Positions 14,391 through 22,417 of a stretch of DNA of 37,604 nt are shown here, one piece after another. The DNA comes from Paracoccus rhizosphaerae. Its GTDB lineage: Bacteria; Pseudomonadota; Alphaproteobacteria; Rhodobacterales; Rhodobacteraceae. The translations under genes were made by a program, and so were the position numbers. The stretch's first letter is position 1. Each line of letters starts with the position of its first letter. A model generated the notes under the pieces. The model did not search any database, had not been told where the DNA came from, and worked only from the letters and a program-made list of their open reading frames with translations. The stretch spans positions 1-37,604 of the forward strand of contig NZ_JAOTBE010000035.1 in the NCBI RefSeq assembly GCF_026162645.1, given 5' to 3'.

Positions 14391-17300
14391 TCGGCGGCCC
14401 GCTGCATCGGCATGTTCTGCTGGTCGGCTTGGGCCAGTTCTTGCCTCATCCGTTCGGCAAGGACGCGTACGCAGGGTTCGAGGACCATGGAATCGTGATC
14501 CCCAGGCACCTCGACGACGCTCAACCCGGACAGCCAAGGCGACCACAGGTTGTCCTCGAAGACATATTCCCGCGCCGTGCTGACATGCATGCCGTTCGAC
14601 ACCTTGAATCGTCGGTCCAGCCGCGGCCGATAGAGCGTCACCGGGCCGTCCCACTTGCGCATCCGGTATCTGGGCAGCGCGCCCAGGAACGCCGCGTGGA
14701 TCGCCGCATTGTGGAAGCTCGTGGCCTCGGCCGCGGGCTGGGCGGCGCGGCGCGAGCGTTCATAGGCGAGGCGGTTCCGCAGCCAGTTGCCGAAGAAACC
14801 GACGCCTTCCTCGCGGACCTCGGCCATGCGGATCATCAGACGGTCGCGGCGGGAAAGAACCGGCCGCATCGGCACCGGCGTGTCCAGCATGACCACCCGT
14901 GCGATCTGGCTGCCCGTTTCCTCGAGCTGCCGCGCGATTTCCAGGGCCGTCAGCCCCCCGCCCGAGAAACCCGCGATCAGGTAGGGTCCGTCCGGCTGGA
15001 TCTGCCGGATCTCCTCGATACAGCTTACGGCGGCCTCGGCCAGGGTTTCGTGCGGGGCGGCATCGCCGAACAGGCCCTGCGCCTGCAGGCCCCAGACCGG
15101 GCGGTCGGGCGACAGGCGCTGCGCCAGGGCGCGCAGGTTCAGGACGTTGCCGAACATGCCGGCGACGATGAACAGCGGCCGTCCGCCACCGGCGGCGCCC
15201 TGGCTCATGGGAACCAAGTGGGTGAAGCCCTCGGCCAGTTGCTTCTGCGCAGGGGCCGGGCTGTCGATCGCTCGTCCTTCCGGACGCGGCCCCAGCCTGC
15301 TTTCCAGAAGCGTTGCCAGCGCGGCGACGTTCGGCGCCTCGAACAGGGTCGCCAGCGGCAGATCGACGCCATAGGCCTTGCGGATCATCGCAAACAGCCG
15401 CACCGCGATCAGCGAATGGCCGCCAAGGTCGAAGAAGCCGTCGTCGACGCCGACCTGCTGGACGCCCAGAAGCTCTCTGAAGAAGCCGGCCAAGCTCCGC
15501 TCAAGATCGGTGCGCGGCTCGACATAGGCGCTGTCCAGGTCCGGCCGCTCGAAGCTAGTGCTGGCCCCGGCCTCGCGCGCGCGGCTGCTGCGCGTCTCCT
15601 GCGCGACCAGCTGCGGCAGGTCCATGCTCGAGATCGCCAGCTGCGGCAGCCCGGCCTGCAGCGCGACATCCAGAAGCCGGCCGCCCTCGCCGGGCGGAAT
15701 GCCCTGCGCGACCAGATGCGCCAGGCGCTCCTGCCCGCCGCGCACGACGGGACGGTCGGGCGACTTGCGGGCCGCAAGCCGCGTCGCTGGTGCGGCATCC
15801 AGCCGGCGGAGCGTCAGCCCCTCGACCTCGACCAGGACGGCGCCATCGGGGTCGCACAGTGTCACGTCGAAGCTGGCATAGCCGCCATCGGCATGGGCCA
15901 GCCGGACATGGCTGACGATTCGGGCCGGCAGTTCGGCGCGGACGGTGATCCCGCGATAGGACAGCGGCACCCAAAGCTGCGCCCGGTCATAGCCGGGGAT
16001 CAGCGCCATCGCCCATCCGGTCGCGATATCCATCAGGGCCGGGTGCAGGACGAACCCCTGCGCCAGGTCGCCAAGCGCCAGGTCCGGAAGCTGCAGCTCA
16101 GCCAGACCCTCGGGCCCAGTGCCGGCAGGTTGCAACCAGGTCGACCGCAGCACGCGCCAGCGCGAGCCGAACGCCATCTGCCCCTCCTGCGCGGATTCGA
16201 GCGCGTGGCCCGTCGGGGCATGATCGACGGGAATCCGCGACATCAACGAAGGCAGATCAAGGGCTAGCACCGACGGGTCCGCCGCGGCGACCCGCCCTTC
16301 TGCGGTCGCGACGAAGCCCTCTCCGAAGTCGGCCTCCAGCAGGAAGCCGCCCGTGTCCCCGCCAGAGGTCAGCGTCGCCCGGATTTCGCGGGTGGCGCCG
16401 TCTTCGACGATCAGCGGGTCCAGGAAGGCGACGTCGCGCAACGCCCAGGGCATCCGCCGGCCTGCGGCGCGCAAGGCTTCGGCGGCGATCTCGATGGTTC
16501 CGGTGCCGGGAAGCAGCGCGACACCGTCGCGCGTGCGGTGTTCCGCAATGATCCAGTCGGACGCCGACAGCCGTCCCGTGAACCGATCAGCGCCGTCGAT
16601 GCGGCTGTGGGCCAGCAGCAGCGGCTGGTTGACAGGCACGGGCGCCGGTTCGTCACGGCGCCCGGTCAGCGCCTCGGCCGCCATGCCGATCTGCGCCCAC
16701 ACGCCCCAATTCACTGCGACGGTCCGGCCGAAGGCGGCGATGTCGGCCATTGCCACCGCGTTCAGGTATTCGTTGGCGGCAACATAGTCCACCTGCCCCG
16801 TCGCCGCGATCTCGGTCGAGGTCGAGGCAAAGAGGACGGTCCGCTTCAGAGGCGCGTCGGCAAAGACCAGCGCCAGGTTGCGGGTACCATGCACCTTCGG
16901 CGCCAGCACGTCCTCGATCTCGGCGCTGGACTTGGCCAGCATCGGCGCATCGGCGACGATCCCCGCGGCGTGGATCAGGTCGGTCACCCGGCCAAGGCGA
17001 TCGCGGATGCGCGACACCGCCTGCGCCAGCGCGGCAGCGTCGGTGACGTCGGCCACCTCGGTCACGACGCGACCGCCGGCCGCCCGCAGATCCAGCAGCG
17101 CTGACATCTGCCGCGCCTCGCGATGGTCGGGATCGGCCTTGATCCGGGCCTCCCATTCGGACTCGGGCGGCAGGGGCCGGCGGGTCAGAAGTGCGACGGC
17201 GGCACCCTGAGCCACGATGTGGCGGGCCAGGGTCAGCGCGATGCCGCCAAGACCGCCGGTGATCAGGACGACGTCGTCGGGGCCGAAGGCCGGTGCAACG

Positions 17301-20300
17301 TCATCCGGCGCCAGTGCCTGCGGCGCCAGGTGCCGGGCCAGCCGGCGCCCCTTGCGCCAGGCGGTCCGGGCGGGCGGCGTAGGGTCCATCAGATCCTCGA
17401 TCAGCCGATCGGCCAGTTCGGTCGGGTTGCGATCGAAAATGACATCGATGCTGCGCGCCGACAGCCATGGGAACTCTCTCATGCCCACGGCCAGCGGCCC
17501 CAGGATCATCGCCTTTTCCGGCGCCGCTATGGACTCGGATCCCACGCGCGCCGCACCCGAGGTCACGGCGACCACGTCAACCGGCTGGCCCGCCCCCTCG
17601 TTTGCCAAGGCGCGCAGCAGATAGAGCATGGTGTTGAACCCCTGCTCCAGATGGCGGTGGAACGGGCTGAAGCCCGCACGGGCGCCCTGCTGCCGGGCAT
17701 CCGGCACCAGCCAGAAGCTGGCAATCCGCTGCGGCAGCCGGTTCTGCGCAACCAGCGCCGCGATCAGCAACTCGAAATCGGATTCGCCGTTTTCCGGTGC
17801 CACGATGAAGTCGGACTCTCCGGTCTGCGCGAAGCAGTCGCCGGGGCGCAGCGTGACGACCTGATGGCCGCCTTCGCGCAGCCGCGCGACGACCGCATCC
17901 GAAAGGCCGGTGTCACCGGCCAGGACCAGCCACCGCGCAGGCTGCCCCTGCGCGCGACCCTGGGCGTCGAGCTCGACATCGGGTGCCGACAACCGCCAGG
18001 ACGGGCGCCAGCCCCAGTCTTTCGTGTCGGGCAGATGCAGCGGCCCGCCCTCGGTCGCGGCGGCCGCAGCCTCGGCCGTGGCAGGCTCTATGAAATATCG
18101 CCGGCTCTGGAAGACATAGCCGGGCAGCGGAACCCGCCGCCGGCCTTCGCCCCAGATGGGCGTCCAGTCGAGTGGCAGCCCCGCCGCCGACAGGCGCGCG
18201 AAGGCCGACAGGAAGAAGGCGTCATCCTCGATGGCCTGGTCGGGGTGGCGCAGGGTGCTGACGACCCGGTCGGGCAGCGCGCCGTTGGCCTGCGCCAGGG
18301 CGGACATCGCCCGGCCCGGCCCCACCTCCAGGAACAGCCGCGCGGGATCCTCCTTCAGCGCGGCGATGCAGTCGCCGAAACGGACCTGGCCGCGCAGGTG
18401 ATCGACCCAATAGGACGGATCGGTCGCCTGAGCATCCGTCATCCACGTCCCGCTGCGGTTCGACAGCAGCGGGATCTGCGGCGGCGACAGGCGGATGCCG
18501 CGCAGGAACGCCTCGAACTCGGGCAGGATCGGGTCGAGCATGCGCGAATGCGCGGCCACGTCGATGGCCACGCGCTGGCATTCGATGCCGCGCGCCTCGA
18601 GCCGCGCCTGCAGGGCGTCGATCTGGTCGCGCGGCCCCGACACGACCGACAGACCCGGTGAGTTGTCGACCGCAAGGTCCAGCCCCGGCCCGGCTTCGGC
18701 CCGCAGTTCGTCGGCGGGCAGCGACACGCTGAGCATGCCACCAGGCGCGACACGATCGAACAGACGGCCACGAAGCTCGACCAGCTTGATGCAATCCTCG
18801 AAGCCGATGACGCCGGCCAGGCAGGCGGCCGTGTTTTCGCCCATCGAATGTCCGGCCAGCGCCTTTGGAACCGCGCCCCAGCTGATCCACAGCTGAGCCA
18901 GCGCGTATTCGACGATCATGATCAGCGGCAGCTGCACCGAGGGCCGGGTCAGCGCCTGCGTAGCCTCGGCCTCGTGCCCGGCGAGGGGAAGCCACACCGT
19001 CCGCGGGTCGCTGCCGGTCAGCCCCTGCAGCACCGCCAGACCGCGGTCCATCCAGTCGCGGAAGACCGGCTCGGTCTCATACAGGCCGCGCGCCATGTTG
19101 ATCGACTGCGCGCCGCCGCCGGGAAACAGGAAGGCCAGGCTGGGCGGTTGCGGCATGCGGTCGTGGTTGAAGACACGGCGCGGGTCGCGGCGTTCCAGCA
19201 GGTCAGCGGCCTCGGCCGCGTCTGCCGCGACGAGAACGCGGCGCTTGTCGAAATGACGCCGCCCCTGCTGCAGGGTGAAGGCCACGTCGGCAAGTTCCGC
19301 GCCCGGATTGGCGCGCAGCCACGCGGCCAGCGCCGCCGAGTTGGCATCCAGCGCCGCGGTGCTGCGTCCCGTGACGATGAGCGGCTGCACCGGCCAGTCG
19401 GACGGCTCCGCCGCCGCGCGTTCGGGCGCCGCCTCGATCACCGCATGGGCATTGGTGCCGCCTACGCCCAGCGAATTCACGGCCGCGCGGGCCGGCCGCC
19501 CGGGATGGACCGGCCAGGCTGTCGTGTGGGCCACGACATGGAAGGGCGTCGCATCGAAGTCGATCACCGGGTTCGGCGCCTCGAAGCCCAGGCTGGGCGG
19601 GATGGTCCGGTGGTGCAGCGCCAGCGCCACCTTGATCAGGCCGGCGGTGCCCGCAGCGGTGTCCGTATGGCCGATGTTCGTCTTGACCGAGCCGATGCCC
19701 GTACGCCCGCCGGGGCTGCCCAAGGCGAATGCCTCGGTCAGGGCGGCGACCTCGATCGGGTCGCCCAGCCTGGTGCCGGTGCCGTGGCATTCGACATAGT
19801 CGATGGTGGCCGCGTCCACGCCAGCCATCAGATGCGCCTCGGCGATCGCCGCCGCCTGCCCTTCGACCGAGGGGGCCAGATAGCCCGCCTTGGCGGACCC
19901 GTCGTTGTTGATTGCGCTGCCCTTGATGACGCCCCAGATGTGGTCGCCGTCGGCCAGGGCGTCTGACAGCCGGCGCAGCAGCACGGTGGCGGCGCCGCTG
20001 CCGAACACGGTGCCTTCGCTGCGATGGTCGAAGGCGCGGCAATGGCCGTCGGGGGACAGGATCTCGTTCGGCTTGTAGATATAGCCGCGCCCCTGCGGCA
20101 GTTCGATCGTGACGCCGCCGGCCAGGGCCGCGTCGCAGTCACCCGCGATCAGCGCCTGGCAGGCCGAATGCACCGCCACCAGCGAGGTCGAGCAGGCCGT
20201 CTGGACCGAGATGCTGGGTCCGCGCAGGTCGAACACATGGCTGACCCTGGTCGACAGGAAGTCCTTATCGTTGCCGGTATGGCGCAAAAGGAACATCCCG

Positions 20301-20734
20301 GTTTCGTCCACCAGGTCACGATTCGAGCAGATGTTGACCGAGAAATAGCTGCCCATGCCGCAGCCTGCCCAGACGCCGACCGTGCCCAGGTCGTCGGGGC
20401 GGTGGCCGGCATGTTCCAGGGCGTGCCAGCAGGTCTCAAGAAACTTTCGGTGCTGCGGGTCCATGACCGCCGCATCCTTGGGGCTGAACCCAAAGAACTC
20501 GGCGTCGAAACGGTCGAAGCCCTCCAGCGGCGCGGCGTGCGGCACATAGTCGGGGTGGTTGATCCGCGCCAGCGATTCGCCTGCGGCCGACAACTCCTCG
20601 GGGGTGAGGCGGCGAATCGATTCGACCCCGTTGCGCAGGTTGGCCCAGTATGTCTCGGGATCGCCGGCGCCCGGCAGATTCAGCCCGAAACCCACGATGG
20701 CGATGTCACGCGCGCCGACCGGTGCCTGTGTCAT
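14387..20734 (-). CDS. Type I polyketide synthase, KS-AT-KR-DH-ACP-TE
   Basis: This is a 2115-residue megasynthase starting at ATG 20734; a GTG at 20746 is possible, but GGAAG is better placed for the ATG. KS (about 10-430): Cys181 in QTACSTSL, His317 in ECHGTGT, His356 in KTNIGHTD, all intact. AT (535-830): Ser630 in LAGHSMGE; the VAAHS site does not decide malonyl from methylmalonyl, though malonyl is the default. KR (1150-1350): GGLGGIALTLA nucleotide site with Ser and Tyr in STSTEIAATGQVDY. DH (1370-1640): His1399 and Asp1569 (HPALMD); the usual HxxxGxxxxP has one extra residue. ACP: Ser1774 in DLGGHSL. TE (1850-2100): Ser1924 in GFSGGG, Asp1951, His2080. No ER or methyltransferase is seen. 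KR precedes DH, and a segment like a KR tail (IPPGEGGRLLDVAL) lies after DH. It is the first gene of the four-gene operon. Confidence 0.94.
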   Translation of the reverse strand: MTQAPVGARDIAIVGFGLNLPGAGDPETYWANLRNGVESIRRLTPEELSAAGESLARINHPDYVPHAAPLEGFDRFDAEFFGFSPKDAAVMDPQHRKFLETCWHALEHAGHRPDDLGTVGVWAGCGMGSYFSVNICSNRDLVDETGMFLLRHTGNDKDFLSTRVSHVFDLRGPSISVQTACSTSLVAVHSACQALIAGDCDAALAGGVTIELPQGRGYIYKPNEILSPDGHCRAFDHRSEGTVFGSGAATVLLRRLSDALADGDHIWGVIKGSAINNDGSAKAGYLAPSVEGQAAAIAEAHLMAGVDAATIDYVECHGTGTRLGDPIEVAALTEAFALGSPGGRTGIGSVKTNIGHTDTAAGTAGLIKVALALHHRTIPPSLGFEAPNPVIDFDATPFHVVAHTTAWPVHPGRPARAAVNSLGVGGTNAHAVIEAAPERAAAEPSDWPVQPLIVTGRSTAALDANSAALAAWLRANPGAELADVAFTLQQGRRHFDKRRVLVAADAAEAADLLERRDPRRVFNHDRMPQPPSLAFLFPGGGAQSINMARGLYETEPVFRDWMDRGLAVLQGLTGSDPRTVWLPLAGHEAEATQALTRPSVQLPLIMIVEYALAQLWISWGAVPKALAGHSMGENTAACLAGVIGFEDCIKLVELRGRLFDRVAPGGMLSVSLPADELRAEAGPGLDLAVDNSPGLSVVSGPRDQIDALQARLEARGIECQRVAIDVAAHSRMLDPILPEFEAFLRGIRLSPPQIPLLSNRSGTWMTDAQATDPSYWVDHLRGQVRFGDCIAALKEDPARLFLEVGPGRAMSALAQANGALPDRVVSTLRHPDQAIEDDAFFLSAFARLSAAGLPLDWTPIWGEGRRRVPLPGYVFQSRRYFIEPATAEAAAAATEGGPLHLPDTKDWGWRPSWRLSAPDVELDAQGRAQGQPARWLVLAGDTGLSDAVVARLREGGHQVVTLRPGDCFAQTGESDFIVAPENGESDFELLIAALVAQNRLPQRIASFWLVPDARQQGARAGFSPFHRHLEQGFNTMLYLLRALANEGAGQPVDVVAVTSGAARVGSESIAAPEKAMILGPLAVGMREFPWLSARSIDVIFDRNPTELADRLIEDLMDPTPPARTAWRKGRRLARHLAPQALAPDDVAPAFGPDDVVLITGGLGGIALTLARHIVAQGAAVALLTRRPLPPESEWEARIKADPDHREARQMSALLDLRAAGGRVVTEVADVTDAAALAQAVSRIRDRLGRVTDLIHAAGIVADAPMLAKSSAEIEDVLAPKVHGTRNLALVFADAPLKRTVLFASTSTEIAATGQVDYVAANEYLNAVAMADIAAFGRTVAVNWGVWAQIGMAAEALTGRRDEPAPVPVNQPLLLAHSRIDGADRFTGRLSASDWIIAEHRTRDGVALLPGTGTIEIAAEALRAAGRRMPWALRDVAFLDPLIVEDGATREIRATLTSGGDTGGFLLEADFGEGFVATAEGRVAAADPSVLALDLPSLMSRIPVDHAPTGHALESAQEGQMAFGSRWRVLRSTWLQPAGTGPEGLAELQLPDLALGDLAQGFVLHPALMDIATGWAMALIPGYDRAQLWVPLSYRGITVRAELPARIVSHVRLAHADGGYASFDVTLCDPDGAVLVEVEGLTLRRLDAAPATRLAARKSPDRPVVRGGQERLAHLVAQGIPPGEGGRLLDVALQAGLPQLAISSMDLPQLVAQETRSSRAREAGASTSFERPDLDSAYVEPRTDLERSLAGFFRELLGVQQVGVDDGFFDLGGHSLIAVRLFAMIRKAYGVDLPLATLFEAPNVAALATLLESRLGPRPEGRAIDSPAPAQKQLAEGFTHLVPMSQGAAGGGRPLFIVAGMFGNVLNLRALAQRLSPDRPVWGLQAQGLFGDAAPHETLAEAAVSCIEEIRQIQPDGPYLIAGFSGGGLTALEIARQLEETGSQIARVVMLDTPVPMRPVLSRRDRLMIRMAEVREEGVGFFGNWLRNRLAYERSRRAAQPAAEATSFHNAAIHAAFLGALPRYRMRKWDGPVTLYRPRLDRRFKVSNGMHVSTAREYVFEDNLWSPWLSGLSVVEVPGDHDSMVLEPCVRVLAERMRQELAQADQQNMPMQRAAE

Positions 20735-20921
20735 GACCGCTTCCACTCCCCGTTTATATCTCGGTCGCGCTCACAACCATGACGTGGCGCGCCGTCACTC
20801 AGAAAACATTACAGCGGACGCATAGCAAAGCTTACAAGGCAATGCATGAACATTTAAACGGAATGATGTGGAAACGCTGCGGCGACCGGCTTACGGCTGA
20901 ATTATTAGGTAGGGAACTGGT
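20735..20921. promoter_or_regulatory. Divergent control region between PKS and polymerase operons
   Basis: The 187 bases between the PKS ATG and the polymerase TTG hold no gene. Base composition falls around 20800-20870 and 20898-20912. The region must drive both operons of the locus, so it is the natural place for shared regulation. A small AT-rich patch (AACATTTAAACGG) lies near 20850. The polymerase ribosome binding site, AGGTAGGGA, is at about 20907-20915. Confidence 0.6.
20808..20837 (-). promoter_or_regulatory. Candidate promoter of the PKS operon
   Basis: Read on the minus strand, TTGTAA (20832-20837) and TGTAAT (20808-20813) are separated by 18 bases. These match the housekeeping consensus at four of six and five of six positions. 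Transcription would start near 20801, giving a leader of about 65 bases before the PKS ATG. Confidence 0.4.
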
Positions 20922-22319
20922 TTGGGTAACTCTCTGTCACTGATGATGTTGGTCCTGTGGCCGGCCGTGGCAGCGGTGCTGTTCTCGCAGCTGCCGCATC
21001 GTGGCGCCATCATCTGGACGATCCTGGCCGGCTACCTGCTGCTGCCCCCGGTCGTCGGGATCGACCTGCCGCTGCTTCCGACCGTCGACAAGCATGGGAT
21101 CCCCGCTATCGCGGCCCTTGTGGGGGCGCTGGCGCTGCGATCTCAGTCGCCGCTGCACTGGCAAAGGCTCGAATGGTGGGTGCTGGCGCTGGTCGCGCTG
21201 GCGCTTGTGACGCCCGTCGTGACCATGGCCACCAACCCCGAGCCGCTGATCGTCGGCATCACCTACAGGCCTGGGCTGGGGCTGTTCGACGCCGTGAACG
21301 GGGTGATCGGGGCCATGGTGATGCTGCTGCCGTTCCTGTTGGGCTATATGGTGCTGTCGTCGACCGACGGCGTCCGAACGTGGATGACGGCGCTGCTGCT
21401 GGCGGGGCTTGCCTATTCGCTGCCGATGCTGCTCGAGGTCCGGATGAGCCCGCAGCTGAACGTCTGGATCTACGGCTTCTTCGCACACGACTTCATCCAG
21501 TCGATCCGTTATGGCGGCTATCGCCCGATGGTTTTCCTGGAACACGGTCTCTGGGTGGCGCTGTTCGGCTTCATGGCCGTCATCGCCGCGACCCTGCATC
21601 TGCGCGAAGGCAATGCCCGGCTGAGGCTGCGCAACGGGGCGGTCCTGGCCTATCTTCTGGTCGTCCTGTTCCTGTGCAAGAGCGCCGCGTCCCTGATCTA
21701 TGCGGTGCTGCTGGTGCCCATCGTGCTGCTGGCACCGCCGGTCTGGCAGGTCAGGCTTGCGGCCCTGCTGGCGCTGACGGTGCTGGTCTATCCGCTGCTG
21801 AGATGGCTGGACCTGTTCCCTGTCGACGCAATCAGGGATCTGGCGATGTCGTTCGACGCCGAACGCGGCCGCTCGCTCGAGTTCCGGTTTGCCAACGAGG
21901 ATCTGCTGCTGGAACGGGCCAGCCAGAAGCCCTTGGCGGGCTGGGGGGGGTGGGGCCGGAACCTCGACATCGACCCGATCTCGGGGCGCTTCGTCACGGT
22001 CAGCGACGGCTACTGGGTCATCATGATGACGATCAGCGGCATCGTCGGCTATGTCGCGACGTTCGGCCTTCTCTGCGGGTCGCTGATCCGCCTGTGGATC
22101 GCGGTCCGCATCTCGACGATCGACCGCTGGACAGCGGGACTGGCGCTGATGATGGCGGCGAACCTGGTGGACCTGGTGCCGAACGCGACGGTGACGCCGC
22201 TGACCTGGCTCAGCCTCGGGGCGCTGGCCGGTCTGGCGGCCAGAGGCGCAACGGTGCCGCAGGACGCGACCGCGCCCCGCGTCGCGGACAGGCCCCGGAT
22301 GCGCACGGTCATCGGATGA
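20922..22319 (+). CDS. O-antigen ligase/polymerase-like multispanning membrane protein (Wzy type)
   Basis: The 465-residue protein has about ten or eleven hydrophobic helices and is probably the polymerase that joins flipped repeat units in the periplasm. The start is TTG at 20922 with a strong AGGTAGGGA site eight bases upstream; ATG 20943 or 20946 would lack it. Family-like features are a periplasmic segment YGGYRPMVFLEHGLWVALFG and a second loop with FRFANEDLLLERA followed by PLAGWGGWGRN, as in many O-antigen ligase-domain proteins. The C-terminus is a short, basic cytoplasmic tail. It heads the plus-strand operon divergent from the PKS, together with an oxidoreductase, a secreted hydrolase-like protein and a flippase. 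Polymerase and ligase cannot be told apart by sequence. Confidence 0.82.
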   Translation: MGNSLSLMMLVLWPAVAAVLFSQLPHRGAIIWTILAGYLLLPPVVGIDLPLLPTVDKHGIPAIAALVGALALRSQSPLHWQRLEWWVLALVALALVTPVVTMATNPEPLIVGITYRPGLGLFDAVNGVIGAMVMLLPFLLGYMVLSSTDGVRTWMTALLLAGLAYSLPMLLEVRMSPQLNVWIYGFFAHDFIQSIRYGGYRPMVFLEHGLWVALFGFMAVIAATLHLREGNARLRLRNGAVLAYLLVVLFLCKSAASLIYAVLLVPIVLLAPPVWQVRLAALLALTVLVYPLLRWLDLFPVDAIRDLAMSFDAERGRSLEFRFANEDLLLERASQKPLAGWGGWGRNLDIDPISGRFVTVSDGYWVIMMTISGIVGYVATFGLLCGSLIRLWIAVRISTIDRWTAGLALMMAANLVDLVPNATVTPLTWLSLGALAGLAARGATVPQDATAPRVADRPRMRTVIG

Positions 22320-22417
22320 AGGACGCCCGCCGACAGACCTATCGGGCAGCTGCCTGCGCGGATCAGGCCGCTTTCGACGAACATCACCAGGTCCCGCCAA
22401 GCGTGGAGGCAGCGTGA
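22316..22417 (+). CDS. Possible 33-residue small ORF bridging polymerase and oxidoreductase genes
   Basis: An ATG at 22316 overlaps the polymerase stop (ATGA). Its frame runs 33 codons to a TGA at 22415-22417 that overlaps the GTG start of the next gene (GTGA). It therefore fills the whole 94-base gap with a four-base overlap at each end. The peptide (MKDARRQTYRAAACADQ, then 16 more residues) is polar, has no membrane segment and is not recognised. There is no separate ribosome binding site, so expression would depend on coupling. It may be a real small protein, a translational bridge, or chance. Confidence 0.3.
   Translation: MKDARRQTYRAAACADQAAFDEHHQVPPSVEAA

Noticed and set aside
17123..18661. 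512-codon plus-strand frame opposite the PKS
   Set aside because: It is a reverse shadow of the AT-KR region of the PKS with no motif of its own.
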